From assembly GCA_903837495.1 (NCBI GenBank), contig CAILUT010000009.1, positions 1 through 64,000 of the forward strand: a DNA stretch of 64,000 bases. The letters run 5' to 3'. Within the stretch, counting starts at the first letter, position 1. Each line of letters opens with the position of its first letter. This document shows positions 8,195-17,460 of the stretch, one piece after another. The position numbers and the translations under genes are program-made. The notes under the pieces were generated by a model. That model was given only the letters and a program-made list of their open reading frames with translations, was not told where the DNA came from and made no database searches. The stretch comes from an uncultured Flavobacteriales bacterium. Its GTDB lineage: Bacteria > Bacteroidota > Bacteroidia > CAIKAF01.

Positions 8195-8305
8195 TTAAAT
8201 TGGTTTGGCAGGTTCTCCAGCAACAATGGCCCTTTGGCCATTTTTATATGAAGTACAGCCGAAAAAGAGGAAAAAAAGTCCTAAGACTGAAATTGCTTTA
8301 TTCAT
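8195..8305 (-). CDS. 36-aa lipoprotein peptide
   Basis: This gene is missing from the ORF track. From ATG 8305 the frame encodes 36 residues with a textbook lipoprotein signal (MNKAISVLGLFFLFFGC, Cys 17) and a mature part of only ~20 residues (CTSYKNGQ...PAKPI). The stop abuts the start of the DUF3089 gene, and it begins 3 bp after the upstream lipoprotein ends, so it sits neatly inside an operon. It resembles small entericidin-like lipopeptides in size but I see no match in sequence. A role in coupling translation is also possible. Confidence 0.6.
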   Translation of the reverse strand: MNKAISVLGLFFLFFGCTSYKNGQRAIVAGEPAKPI

Positions 8306-8308
8306 TTT

Positions 8309-8824
8309 TTAAGGTTTGAGTTCTACATCACGAAAACAAGTGCAAAGATGCCGGGCACGAAGTTTTAAGCCAGACTCGGGGTTCTCTTTGATTCCAAGGG
8401 GCTCAGCCCAAGTGCGCAAAATCAACCTATTCCCCATGTTCAGGCGCACATCCATCACCCATGTGTTTTTAGGAATTTTATTCCATGGAATAGCTCCGCT
8501 AAATTTTTCTAAATAATCGGGTTCAGGCCCATCCGACCGCAGCAGTTTTAATTCCAGAATATGTCCCCGCCCCTCATCAATCAGGCTTCGGCCCTGCAAT
8601 GCCATTTCATGGCTAATGGATTCCATAAAACGAATAGAATCAGGCCGAAACTGGACTTTTTCGGTGGGTGCATAAAACTCAAATTCATCCAATGGATTCC
8701 CAGCCCAATTGTATAAAGTCATGATCCCCCAGTTTACCTCAGGGTCTTTGCTGCAATATTCCATGCGGGTACTGCACCCACTTATTGCAAGAATCATCAA
8801 TAAAATCCCTAATGAACGGCCCAA
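8309..8824 (-). CDS. Lipoprotein of unknown function
   Basis: This 171-aa protein begins at TTG 8824 (GRSLGILLMILAISGC), giving a normal lipoprotein signal with lipobox ISGC. The ORF track's start at 8866 cannot be right because a TATCTTTG promoter box (8841-8848) lies inside that extension. The mature part has no recognised domain; it contains a Trp-rich beta-like region (NTWVMDVRL...ILRTWAEPLG) and a C-terminal CTCF. It leads an operon with a 36-aa lipopeptide and a DUF3089 hydrolase. Confidence 0.65.
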   Translation of the reverse strand: MGRSLGILLMILAISGCSTRMEYCSKDPEVNWGIMTLYNWAGNPLDEFEFYAPTEKVQFRPDSIRFMESISHEMALQGRSLIDEGRGHILELKLLRSDGPEPDYLEKFSGAIPWNKIPKNTWVMDVRLNMGNRLILRTWAEPLGIKENPESGLKLRARHLCTCFRDVELKP

Positions 8825-8840
8825 ATTTATTAGTTTTGCC

Positions 8841-8848
8841 CAAAGATA
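8841..8848 (-). promoter_or_regulatory. Promoter -7 box TATCTTTG
   Basis: The minus strand reads TATCTTTG here, 16 bp before TTG 8824. It decides the start of the lipoprotein gene and probably drives the three-gene operon down to 7100. Confidence 0.65.
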
Positions 8849-8888
8849 GGCAGTGCCTGTAAACAAGTGGTCATTTTAACTCATTTTT

Positions 8889-9332
8889 ATGAACGCCAAC
8901 ATTGAAACCAAGTATGGAGTAATGAAGTTTGAATTGTTTGTGGAGGAGGCTCCAGGAACTGCCCAGAACTTTATCAAATTGATTAAAGAAGGATTTTACG
9001 ATGGACTCACCTTTCATCGGGTTATTCCGGGCTTTGTAGTCCAAGGCGGATGCCCTAGGGGCGACGGAACGGGAGGTCCAGGTTACCGGATTAAATGTGA
9101 AACATCGGCGCCACGGCAGCTGCACGATCGGGGTGTTTTAAGCATGGCCCATGCCGGAAAAGACACCGGAGGCTCTCAGTTTTTTATTGTGCATAGCCGA
9201 AACACCACAGCCCATTTAGATGGAGTGCATACCTGTTTTGGTAAAATGACGGAAGGCGATGAAATTTTGAGCCAAATTAAGGGAGGAGATCAAATGATTT
9301 CCGTAACCATAGAAGAAACTACTGCCCCATGA
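8889..9332 (+). CDS. Cyclophilin-type peptidyl-prolyl isomerase
   Basis: This 147-aa cyclophilin catalyses cis-trans isomerisation at proline bonds. Active-site motifs are present: [13 protein letters not shown] with the catalytic Arg, 'GGSQFFI' and '[12 protein letters not shown]'. There is no signal peptide, so it acts in the cytoplasm like PpiB. The next gene overlaps by four bases (ATGA). It is divergent from the lipoprotein operon across 64 bp. Confidence 0.92.
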   Translation: MNANIETKYGVMKFELFVEEAPGTAQNFIKLIKEGFYDGLTFHRVIPGFVVQGGCPRGDGTGGPGYRIKCETSAPRQLHDRGVLSMAHAGKDTGGSQFFIVHSRNTTAHLDGVHTCFGKMTEGDEILSQIKGGDQMISVTIEETTAP

Positions 9333-9817
9333 ACGGCCTTATGAGTACCAATCCCTGTGTGGTTGTAAAGCGCAAAAACATGCAGGAGGTATTGGAATAT
9401 TGTTTGGACCAACGAATGGCGATTCGTGCTTTGCCTAGAGGCACTGGAGATGAATGGGAGTTGGAGCTTTTTCCTGACAATCACCTTCAAGCTGTGGCTT
9501 TGGGTATGTTTTTAAGGGAACATAAACTGGAATTGCTTGGCTTTGGAACGCCCAGTTCAGCCCCAATTCAAAAAACCAAGCCCAAGCGAAACGAAAAAAA
9601 GGCAGAACAGCCGGTTGATATTCAAACGAAATCCGATCCGATTCAGGTTGCTTCCAATTCTATTTCCGTTCAGGAAGCCACCATAAACAGCCTGCCTGCT
9701 TTTGCGGCGACGCCCTCTGAATCGGTTTTTCAAATTGAAACTACCCCAACGTTAGAAGGAAAGCCTTCTGGCCTTGGTCTGTTTGAAGGCGACAATGAAG
9801 AAGCGCCCTTTTCCTGA
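9329..9817 (+). CDS. Conserved-looking protein of unknown function
   Basis: This 162-aa protein overlaps the cyclophilin stop; an alternative ATG at 9341 (MSTNPC) is possible. The first ~65 residues form a compact folded-looking domain ([19 protein letters not shown]...FLREHKLEL). The remainder is a charged, low-complexity Lys/Glu/Pro/Ser-rich tail, probably disordered. I recognise no family. It sits between ppi and lysS, with lysS starting 28 bp after its stop. Confidence 0.65.
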   Translation: MNGLMSTNPCVVVKRKNMQEVLEYCLDQRMAIRALPRGTGDEWELELFPDNHLQAVALGMFLREHKLELLGFGTPSSAPIQKTKPKRNEKKAEQPVDIQTKSDPIQVASNSISVQEATINSLPAFAATPSESVFQIETTPTLEGKPSGLGLFEGDNEEAPFS

Positions 9818-9845
9818 AATTTGGTTTGAAGAACACCGTTTTTTT

Positions 9846-11372
9846 ATGAGTACAGAATTACCCTTAAGTGAGCAGGAAGCAATTCGCAGGCAGTCTTTAG
9901 AACAGATTCGAGCCGCTGGAATAGACCCGTATCCGGCCGATTTGTATCCGGTTAATGCAGCGGCCAAAGACATTTTAGCGCAATTCACAGATGAATCGGC
10001 TGGGATTTGGACCGAAATTTGCCTGGCCGGACGTTTGATGAGCAAACGCATTCAGGGGAAAGCCAGTTTCGCTGTTTTAATGCAAGACGGCGTACGCATT
10101 CAGCTCTATGTAAACCGCGATGAAATTTGCCCAGGCGAAAACAAAGAGGGGTACAACCAATTGTTTAAAAAATGGTTGGATATTGGCGACATTATCGGGG
10201 TGAAAGGGTATGTATTTAGAACCATGGTGGGCGAAATAACCCTGCATGTTCAGGAGTTAACTTTGCTGAGCAAATGCCTAAGGCCTTTACCCATAGTAAA
10301 AACCGATGCCGAAGGAAACGTGTACGACGCGTTCTCCGATCCAGAGTTAAGGCACCGCATGCGGTATGTGGATTTAATTGTGAATCCGGAGATTCGAGCT
10401 ACTTTTATTGCACGCAGCCGCATTGTTTCGGCCATGCGGTCTTTTTTTGATGCCAAAGGTTGGCTTGAAGTAGAAACCCCCATATTGCAATCGGTACATG
10501 GTGGAGCGGCCGCCCGGCCTTTTAAATCGCACCACCAGGCCTTAGACGTCCCTCTGTTTTTGCGCATTGCGAACGAATTGTACTTGAAGCGCTTGTTGGT
10601 TGGTGGGTTAGACGGAGTATATGAAATCGGCAAAATGTTCCGCAACGAGGGTATGGATAAAACCCACAACCCGGAATTTACCTCGATGGAAATTTACGTG
10701 GCGTACAAAGATTACGAATGGATGATGAATATGGTGGAGGAATGCCTGGCATACATTTCTGTGAGCGTTTTTGGCAGCACTCAGGCTGAATATGGTGCGC
10801 ACCGCATCAATTTTCAGGGGCCGTATGCCCGTATTCCTTTGTTTGACGCCATTATGCAACAAACAGGGGTCGATGTGTCGGGCATGAACGAACAGGAATT
10901 GCGGGAACAATGCCGGCAGTGGAACATCTCAACCAGTCCCGAAATGGGCAAAGGAAAGTTGATTGATCAAATTTTTGGGGAAAAGGTGGAAAAGTCCTTG
11001 ATTCAACCCACCTACATTACCGATTATCCAATTGAAATGACCCCCTTAGCCAAAAAGCACCGCAGCAAGGAAGGTTTGGTTGAACGTTTTGAATTGTTCA
11101 TTTGCGGCAAAGAAGTAGCCAATGCCTACTCGGAATTGAACGATCCCATTGATCAGCGGCAGCGTTTTGAAGAGCAATTGGCCTTAGCCAATCGGGGCGA
11201 TGCAGATGCTATGGCATTGGACGAGGATTTTTTGAAAAGCATGGAATTTGCTATGCCACCCGCCTCGGGTTTGGGGATTGGCATTGACCGGCTTGTGATG
11301 ATGATGACCAACCAAACCTCTATACAGGAAGTCTTGTTTTTTCCACAAATGCGGCCTGAAGGAGGAAAATGA
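9846..11372 (+). CDS. lysS: Lysyl-tRNA synthetase, class II
   Basis: This 508-aa cytoplasmic enzyme charges tRNA-Lys. The N-terminal 'GIDPYPADLYPVN' leads into an OB-fold anticodon-binding domain, followed by the class II core: motif 2 'FRNEGMDKTHNPEFTSMEIY' and motif 3 'GLGIGIDRLVMMMT'. The ORF track starts earlier at 9774 inside the previous gene; ATG 9846 (MSTELPLSEQE) matches the usual N-terminus of Bacteroidota LysRS. Its stop overlaps the next gene's ATG. Confidence 0.93.
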   Translation: MSTELPLSEQEAIRRQSLEQIRAAGIDPYPADLYPVNAAAKDILAQFTDESAGIWTEICLAGRLMSKRIQGKASFAVLMQDGVRIQLYVNRDEICPGENKEGYNQLFKKWLDIGDIIGVKGYVFRTMVGEITLHVQELTLLSKCLRPLPIVKTDAEGNVYDAFSDPELRHRMRYVDLIVNPEIRATFIARSRIVSAMRSFFDAKGWLEVETPILQSVHGGAAARPFKSHHQALDVPLFLRIANELYLKRLLVGGLDGVYEIGKMFRNEGMDKTHNPEFTSMEIYVAYKDYEWMMNMVEECLAYISVSVFGSTQAEYGAHRINFQGPYARIPLFDAIMQQTGVDVSGMNEQELREQCRQWNISTSPEMGKGKLIDQIFGEKVEKSLIQPTYITDYPIEMTPLAKKHRSKEGLVERFELFICGKEVANAYSELNDPIDQRQRFEEQLALANRGDADAMALDEDFLKSMEFAMPPASGLGIGIDRLVMMMTNQTSIQEVLFFPQMRPEGGK

Positions 11373-12220
11373 AACAGCCTTTTCTGTTTTTGATCTTGGG
11401 TCTTGCCCTGGTGTTTTCCGTTGGATTGCCCGCTCAAAAGCTTTGGCCCATTGAAGGACAGGAAGGAACCTTGATGGTGCAAGCTGGCCCAAATCACTCT
11501 GAAGCCTGGCTGGGAAATAGCCCCAGCGAAGGTTTCATTCCTTTTGCTTCAGGGGCACTCCCCTTGCCCTTTTCGCACAACCGCTTTTTGGCCTTGACTT
11601 GGGTGGACGTCCGAAATTTAGTTCGGGTATATCAAACCCATTCAGAAACAACCCAGTCCGATGCTTTTATTTGCCTAGAGTCCTTGGCCGATTGGCAGTT
11701 TAAAACCGAGTGTTTTGACCTTGAAACAGGAAAATGGGCGTATTCTATGAGTCGAGATGCACGTCCCTCCATTTTACTAAGACCTGCAGGGTTCAACTCG
11801 GAATCCGATACCAGGTCGTTTCTGCAATCTCTGCCATGCGCAGCCCAAGATTCTGTTTGCCGCCGCTTGGCCATGCCCGCCTTAATGGCCCTGTTGAGTG
11901 AAATGGATTCGGTGGCTTTGCTTCATACCCATACCAATGCAACAGAGGTTTTGACTTTGCAGCATGAATTGCAAACCTTTTTGGAGCGGGGTGCGGGCAA
12001 AACCTTGATGGATTTTAGACGAACCACCCAGGCTCAGGCTTTTTTTTCTGAACCCCATGAAACAGCCGCCCTGTGGAAGGCCTACGACCGCCTTGCCAAC
12101 CACTACATCGAAACACGAAATTGGGGGCCGGCCTTACTGCTTTTGAATACCCTAAAGCGGGTTTACCCTGGAGATTTGACAATTCAATCTCGAATTAAAC
12201 AGGCGGAGCAAGTTCAATAA
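11369..12220 (+). CDS. Secreted protein of unknown function
   Basis: This 283-aa protein has a signal peptide (MKQPFLFLILGLALVFSVGLPAQ). The mature protein starts with a beta-rich part and ends with helices that resemble one or two TPR units (AAYDRLANHYIETRNWGPALLLLNTLKRVYPGD). Two Cys pairs are present in the middle (SLPCAAQDSVC). No family is recognised. It overlaps lysS by four bases, so it is expressed with it, although a link in function is not obvious. Confidence 0.6.
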   Translation: MKQPFLFLILGLALVFSVGLPAQKLWPIEGQEGTLMVQAGPNHSEAWLGNSPSEGFIPFASGALPLPFSHNRFLALTWVDVRNLVRVYQTHSETTQSDAFICLESLADWQFKTECFDLETGKWAYSMSRDARPSILLRPAGFNSESDTRSFLQSLPCAAQDSVCRRLAMPALMALLSEMDSVALLHTHTNATEVLTLQHELQTFLERGAGKTLMDFRRTTQAQAFFSEPHETAALWKAYDRLANHYIETRNWGPALLLLNTLKRVYPGDLTIQSRIKQAEQVQ

Positions 12221-12262
12221 ACCTATTTGCCGCCTTTAGGGCACAGAATTCCCTGAAAGACC

Positions 12263-12270
12263 TATCTTTG
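12263..12270 (+). promoter_or_regulatory. Promoter -7 box TATCTTTG
   Basis: TATCTTTG lies 21 bp before ATG 12292 and overlaps the ORF track's start at TTG 12268, which is therefore unlikely to be translated. It probably drives the methyltransferase-ZIP pair. Confidence 0.65.
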
Positions 12271-12291
12271 CACCTTAGTTGCAAAAAACAG

Positions 12292-13029
12292 ATGAACCCT
12301 TGGTATGCTTCTTGGTTCGATTCTCCATTCTATCCGTTGCTGTACAAGCATAGAGATGAACAAGAGGCGGCCGATTTTTTAGACCTTTTGCTGCAAAAAC
12401 TAAAATTGCCTCAAAAAAGCCGCATCCTTGACCTGGCTTGTGGTCGGGGCCGGCATTCCCGATTTTTGCATTCCAGGGGCATGCAGGTGCATGGAGTTGA
12501 CCTGTCGCCCAGCAGCATTTCCGATGCCAATTTACTGGCTACCCAGGGGCTAAGTTTCGAAATAAGGGACATGCGCATGCCCTGGCCTAATCCTACCTTT
12601 GATTTGGCGCTAAGCCTATTTACCAGTTTTGGCTATTTCGACAGCGATGAAGAAAACGGGAAGGTTTTAAAGGCCCTAAGAACGGCCATACACCCGGGCG
12701 GTTTTGTGCTGCTTGATTTTTTTAACAGCCAAAAAGTACTCGCAGGATTGGGGCAGGTGGAGCAACAGCAACAGCAAATTGGGGGCTACACTTTTTTTAC
12801 CCAAAAACGGGCAGATAAAGGCAGTATTGTAAAAGACATTCAGGTGAAATCGGCCGACAAAGAATGGGAGTTTACCGAACGCGTTCGGGCCTATTCCAAA
12901 CAAGAATTGATTTTATTGTGCACAGCAGCAGGGCTAGAGCCCATTCAAATTTGGGGCAGTTATACCCTAGATGATTTTGACCCCAACCATTCGGAGCGTA
13001 CTATTTTGTTGATGAAACCCCAATTATGA
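12292..13029 (+). CDS. Class I SAM-dependent methyltransferase
   Basis: This 245-aa protein has a Rossmann-fold methyltransferase core: motif I 'ILDLACGRGRHSRFL', the acidic end of strand 2 'VHGVDLSPSSI', and 'IRDMRMPW...FDLALSLFTSFGYF'. It is cytoplasmic and its substrate is unknown; the 'SLFTSFGYF' region resembles small-molecule methyltransferases. It overlaps the ZIP transporter gene by four bases. The start was set from the promoter at 12263-12270. Confidence 0.85.
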   Translation: MNPWYASWFDSPFYPLLYKHRDEQEAADFLDLLLQKLKLPQKSRILDLACGRGRHSRFLHSRGMQVHGVDLSPSSISDANLLATQGLSFEIRDMRMPWPNPTFDLALSLFTSFGYFDSDEENGKVLKALRTAIHPGGFVLLDFFNSQKVLAGLGQVEQQQQQIGGYTFFTQKRADKGSIVKDIQVKSADKEWEFTERVRAYSKQELILLCTAAGLEPIQIWGSYTLDDFDPNHSERTILLMKPQL

Positions 13030-13760
13030 GCTCATTTCTGTTGATTTCTGCTTTGCTTTTTTTTCCGGCATTTTTGGTAGGTATCTTTGTCTTAAAGCGT
13101 CCGCTGAAAAAACCTTCCCTAGGCTTTATGCTCGCCTTTTCGGGTTCTTTTTTATTGAGCATCACCATTACCCATTTGTTGCCTGAGGTTTTTCATGGGC
13201 ATCAGCATTGGTTGGGAGCCGTGGTGTTGGCTGGATTTTTTGTGCAGATTGTTTTTGATGTGTTTTCGGGTGGGGTAGATCATGGGCATGAAGAAATGGC
13301 ACATCAGCACCAAGGTCATACCCATGGCGGGAAGACTACTTTGTCGCTTTGGGGAGTTTTGCCGGCCGTTTTCTTGCACGGTTTGATTGAGGGTATTCCC
13401 TTGTTTTATATACAGCAGTTTAACCACCCACTCGTTCTTGCCATTGCCTTTCACAGTGTGCCTGTGGTGGCGGTTTTTGCTAATTTGTTAAGGGGGCACG
13501 GATTGGGCATACGGCAACGGTTTATGCTGATTGTTCTGTTTTCGGTCATGCCTATTTTAGGGATGTTGCTGGGCGGAGTCCTTTCTGCCAGCAATCAATC
13601 CGTTTGGGCCTTGCTTTTTCCGGCTCTTGCAGCGGGTGTCTTTTTAAACATGGCTACTACAATTTTGTTGGAGTCGGGCCATGAACACCATTACAAATGG
13701 AGGCGGTTGTTGTTCATTTTGCTGGGCCTGATTTTGGGTTTGTCGTTTCACTTGAATTAA
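13026..13760 (+). CDS. ZIP-family divalent metal transporter
   Basis: This 244-aa membrane protein has about seven or eight transmembrane helices. Helix 4 carries 'HGLIEGIPLF' and helix 5 'AIAFHSVPVVAVFA', the conserved ZIP metal-binding helices. A His-rich cytoplasmic loop (HGHEEMAHQHQGHTHGG) is typical of zinc transporters of this family. It probably imports Zn2+ or a related metal. It is co-translated with the upstream methyltransferase. Confidence 0.85.
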   Translation: MSSFLLISALLFFPAFLVGIFVLKRPLKKPSLGFMLAFSGSFLLSITITHLLPEVFHGHQHWLGAVVLAGFFVQIVFDVFSGGVDHGHEEMAHQHQGHTHGGKTTLSLWGVLPAVFLHGLIEGIPLFYIQQFNHPLVLAIAFHSVPVVAVFANLLRGHGLGIRQRFMLIVLFSVMPILGMLLGGVLSASNQSVWALLFPALAAGVFLNMATTILLESGHEHHYKWRRLLFILLGLILGLSFHLN

Positions 13761-13791
13761 ACCATTTGGCGGCTTTTGATGTTTAATAAGC

Positions 13792-14289
13792 GTGAATTCA
13801 AATGCATTGCTTTTTCTCATCACGTTTTTAGTGATTCCGCTGTGCTCCTGTGCTCAATCAAACCCCCAAGCCATGAAATTCCCCCTGCAGAAGACCGATG
13901 AGGATTGGAAAAAACAACTCAGCCCCGAGCAATACAAAGTACTTCGGCTAAAGGGCACGGAGCGTCCGTATTCGGGTGCATTGTACACCTTAAATGAGCC
14001 AGGTATTTACCGGTGTGGCGGCTGCGGAAATCCGCTGTTCGAAGCCGATACCAAATTCGATGCGCATTGTGGTTGGCCCAGTTTTTACGCCCCAGTAAAG
14101 AATGAAGCGATAGCGGAAGAATCCGATTACAGCCATGGAATGCTGCGCACTGAGGTGATGTGCAGCAATTGCGGAAGCCACCTAGGGCACGTATTTCCAG
14201 ACGGACCTGCACCCACCGGATTGCGGTATTGCATCAATTCGATTTCGTTGGATTTTAAGCCCTTGAAATCAGAGCTTCCAGTAGAATAG
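13792..14289 (+). CDS. msrB: Methionine-R-sulfoxide reductase, lipoprotein form
   Basis: This 165-aa MsrB repairs oxidised methionine. The zinc site is complete (CGGC and CSNC), and the catalytic Cys is in 'GLRYCINS'. It starts at GTG 13792 and has an export signal with lipobox 'PLCSC', so this copy should be membrane-anchored and act on envelope proteins. Cytoplasmic MsrB lacks such a signal. It sits between the ZIP and DUF2723 genes and appears to be a single-gene unit. Confidence 0.88.
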   Translation: MNSNALLFLITFLVIPLCSCAQSNPQAMKFPLQKTDEDWKKQLSPEQYKVLRLKGTERPYSGALYTLNEPGIYRCGGCGNPLFEADTKFDAHCGWPSFYAPVKNEAIAEESDYSHGMLRTEVMCSNCGSHLGHVFPDGPAPTGLRYCINSISLDFKPLKSELPVE

Positions 14290-14314
14290 AACTTAAGTAA
14301 GCCGGACATTTTAT

Positions 14315-14322
14315 TACATTTG
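14315..14322 (+). promoter_or_regulatory. Promoter TACATTTG with adjacent inverted repeat
   Basis: TACATTTG matches the TAnnTTTG box 20 bp before ATG 14342. The last two bases enter an inverted repeat TGTTGA/TCAACA (14321-14338) that would lie at the transcription start, so it may act as an operator or a leader hairpin. Confidence 0.6.
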
Positions 14323-14341
14323 TTGAATATAATCAACAGGT

Positions 14342-17300
14342 ATGTCCCTCAATAAACAGTTTGCCCTTTTAAATCATGGATTAGGTTGGTTGGTCACCTT
14401 AATCGCGTTGGTGGTATATGGTTTAACCATGGAAGACACCGTTAGTTTTTGGGATTGCGGCGAGTTTATTGCCTCGGCCCAAAAATTGCAGGTGGGGCAC
14501 CCCCCCGGGGCCCCTTTGTTCGCCTTGTTGGGCCGCCTGTTCATTGTATTGGGCGGAGACAATCCGGAGACGGCAGCCCTTATGGTCAACTGGCTTTCGG
14601 TTGCTGCAAGTGCATTGACCATCGGATTCTTATTTTGGACCATTACTGGTTTGGTTCAAAAGATTTATAAAGTACAAGACAAAAGCAAGGAGCTGAACTG
14701 GACAATGGTACGGGTGGTTGAAACCATGGGTGCCGGCTTGGTGGGCGCATTGGCTTATACATTTAGCGACACGTTTTGGTTTTCGGCCGTAGAGGGCGAA
14801 GTATATGCCACCTCTAGCTTGTTTACCGCTGCGGTATTTTGGGCCATGTTGAAATGGGATGCAGAAGTAGATCGAGGTGAAGCTTCGGCAGATCGGTGGA
14901 TTATTTTGATTGCCTATTTGATGGGTTTGTCGATTGGGGTCCACTTGTTGAACTTATTGACCATTCCGGCCATCGGACTTTTGTATTACTACAAAAAGTA
15001 CAAAGTTAGCCAGCAAGGTTTGGTGTATGCCTTAGGTATTTCGGTGGCCGTGTTGGTCTTTGTACAGTACGGAATCATACCCGGTACCATAAAATACACA
15101 GCTACCTTTGAACGGTTCTTTACCAACTCCCTTCAGCTTAGCTTCGGCACCGGTTTTTTGTTCTCCCTTTTGGTTCTAGTTTTGGGGCTGGCGGCCAGCA
15201 TTTATTATACCCAAATTAAAGGAAAAACCTTAGCCAATTTAGGTCTATGGGTTGTTGCGGTTATCATTGTGGGGTATTCCTCTTACGGGGTTATCTTTAT
15301 TCGTTCCATGGCCAATACACCAATGGATGAAAACAACCCTGAGGATGTATATTCTATGATTTCGTATTTGAATCGAGATCAATATGGAGACCGGCCCCTG
15401 TTTTATGGGCAGTATTTCGATGCCAGGTTGATTGGGATTTCGGATGGCAATCCCGTTCGAATGAAGTTGTATGTAGTTAAAGACGAATCGGGCAAAGAGG
15501 TTGGCAGTTTTGGGTTGAAGCACGATGCGGAATCCTTTCTTGCCGCTCAAAAAGGCAGTGCTTCAATGAAGATTGACCACGAATATCAAATCATTGAATA
15601 CAAGCCCAAGTACAGTTACGAGAAAAGCCGGCAAACGGTGTTTCCGCGCATGTACAGTGCCCAAGGCTCGCATGTGAATGCATACAAAGATTGGACAGGC
15701 TTGGCAGAGGGCCAAAAGGCAGGAGGCAAAGAAAACTTATCGTTTTTCTTCAACTATCAAATGCGTTGGATGTACTTCCGTTATTTCTTCTGGAACTTTG
15801 TTGGCCGAGAAAACGACAGCCAAGGGCATGGTGAGCAGGGCAGTGGGCATTGGATTTCAGGAATTTCATTCATCGATGAAATGATTACAGGCATACCCCA
15901 GGACAATCAGCCGGACAAATGGGCCAAGAACCCCGGCAGAAATACGTATTACTTTTTGCCCCTGATTTTGGGCTTGCTGGGCTTAGCCTTTCAGATTTAC
16001 AAAGATCCCCGCGGTTCGGCAGTGGTGGGGATGTTGTTTTTCTTAACCGGCTTGGCCATTGTTATTTATTTAAACCAAACTCCGTATCAACCCCGGGAGC
16101 GGGATTATGCCTATGCTGGCTCTTTCTATGCCTTTTGCATTTGGGTGGGAATGGGCGTTTTGGCCTTGGTGCATGGAGCTCAAAAGTACTTGAATAAAAC
16201 AGGAGTGCCGGTGGCTTTGGCTTCGACGCTGGTTGCCTTAGGTATGGCGCCTGTGCTGTTTGGTTTGCAAAACTGGGACGACCACGACCGGTCAAACCGC
16301 TACACCGCCAGGGATTTTGCATACAACTACCTGAACAGCTGTGAGAAAGATGCGGTGTTGTTTACCAATGGCGACAACGATACCTTCCCGCTTTGGTATT
16401 TGCAAGAGGTAGAAGGAGAGCGGAGGGACGTACGCGTAGTGAATTTAAGTTTGTTGAATACCGATTGGTACATCAATCAAATGAAACGCAAAGCCTACGA
16501 CGGGGTTCCTGTGCAGTTTTCTTTGACCGAACCGGAATACAGGGGCAGTACGCGGGACCAGGTATTGATGGACAAATCCAACGACAAATACTACACCGTT
16601 CAAGAACATTTGGATTGGCTTCGCCGCTCGGATGGCAAAAACATGACCTCGATTCAAGGGGGTGAATTGCTGTACTATTTGCGTTCAAACAAATTTATTT
16701 TGCCCATTGATTCGGCCAAAGTAGTTCAGGCTGGATTGGTTACTGCCGAAGAAATGGCGGGATTGCCTAAGGAACTGCGCTGGGAGATTCCCAAATCCTA
16801 CGTTTTGAAAAGCGAAGTAATGCTGTTGGACTTGTTGGCCTCCTTTAAATGGGACCGCCCCATGTCCTTCTCGGTAACCGTAGGAACGGAGAACTACCTA
16901 GGTTTGGATAAATTCTTCCGTCTTGATGGCTTGGCCTACCGCTTGATGCCCAAAGAAATGAACCCAGAGGTGAAAGGGCAAACGGGGGGAGTCGGCATTG
17001 AAACCACCTACAAGAGCTTCATGGAAACCTTTAAATGGGGCAACATGAATGGGGAAGGGGTGTATTTAGATGAGACGAATCTACGCATGACCATGAATTT
17101 TAGGAGCAATTTTGTGCGCTTGGCCACCGCCTTGTTGAACAAAGGCGACAAGGTTCGGGCAGAAAAAGTGTTGGACCGTGCCCAAGAATTGATGCCCGAC
17201 CATAAAATGGCCTACGATTACTTTAACGTATTGATGGCGGATTTGTACAGGCAAATGGGTCAAAAAGAAAAGGCGTTGAAGTTGGCCACCGAATTGGAAG

Positions 17301-17437
17301 CCAAGTTTAGTGAAGAACAAACCTACCTGCGGCGCGTGCGTGTTCGCGATTCCGGACTAAATCAGGAACTGCAGCGGGCCGATTACTTTGTGCAGGCCGT
17401 TGCCAGTTTGAAAAAGCAACTGGAGTCGGCCTCTTAA
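14342..17437 (+). CDS. DUF2723 membrane glycosyltransferase (GT117-like) with TPR tail
   Basis: This is a very large 1031-aa membrane protein. The N-terminus matches DUF2723 ('VSFWDCGEFIASAQKLQVGHPPGAPLFALLGRLF'-type motif, with the catalytic-type Asp/Glu in the first loop), and about twelve hydrophobic helices follow to ~650. The soluble C-terminal half ends in TPR-like helices (AEKVLDRAQELMPDHKMAYDYFNVL). The family includes human TMEM260, a protein O-mannosyltransferase. In Bacteroidota it may glycosylate exported proteins from a lipid-linked sugar, which is inferred. A conserved 'NGDNDTFPLWYLQEVEG' loop in the second half is typical of the bacterial family. Confidence 0.85.
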   Translation: MSLNKQFALLNHGLGWLVTLIALVVYGLTMEDTVSFWDCGEFIASAQKLQVGHPPGAPLFALLGRLFIVLGGDNPETAALMVNWLSVAASALTIGFLFWTITGLVQKIYKVQDKSKELNWTMVRVVETMGAGLVGALAYTFSDTFWFSAVEGEVYATSSLFTAAVFWAMLKWDAEVDRGEASADRWIILIAYLMGLSIGVHLLNLLTIPAIGLLYYYKKYKVSQQGLVYALGISVAVLVFVQYGIIPGTIKYTATFERFFTNSLQLSFGTGFLFSLLVLVLGLAASIYYTQIKGKTLANLGLWVVAVIIVGYSSYGVIFIRSMANTPMDENNPEDVYSMISYLNRDQYGDRPLFYGQYFDARLIGISDGNPVRMKLYVVKDESGKEVGSFGLKHDAESFLAAQKGSASMKIDHEYQIIEYKPKYSYEKSRQTVFPRMYSAQGSHVNAYKDWTGLAEGQKAGGKENLSFFFNYQMRWMYFRYFFWNFVGRENDSQGHGEQGSGHWISGISFIDEMITGIPQDNQPDKWAKNPGRNTYYFLPLILGLLGLAFQIYKDPRGSAVVGMLFFLTGLAIVIYLNQTPYQPRERDYAYAGSFYAFCIWVGMGVLALVHGAQKYLNKTGVPVALASTLVALGMAPVLFGLQNWDDHDRSNRYTARDFAYNYLNSCEKDAVLFTNGDNDTFPLWYLQEVEGERRDVRVVNLSLLNTDWYINQMKRKAYDGVPVQFSLTEPEYRGSTRDQVLMDKSNDKYYTVQEHLDWLRRSDGKNMTSIQGGELLYYLRSNKFILPIDSAKVVQAGLVTAEEMAGLPKELRWEIPKSYVLKSEVMLLDLLASFKWDRPMSFSVTVGTENYLGLDKFFRLDGLAYRLMPKEMNPEVKGQTGGVGIETTYKSFMETFKWGNMNGEGVYLDETNLRMTMNFRSNFVRLATALLNKGDKVRAEKVLDRAQELMPDHKMAYDYFNVLMADLYRQMGQKEKALKLATELEAKFSEEQTYLRRVRVRDSGLNQELQRADYFVQAVASLKKQLESAS

Positions 17438-17460
17438 AGAAAGGCAAGCCTTCGCTATTG

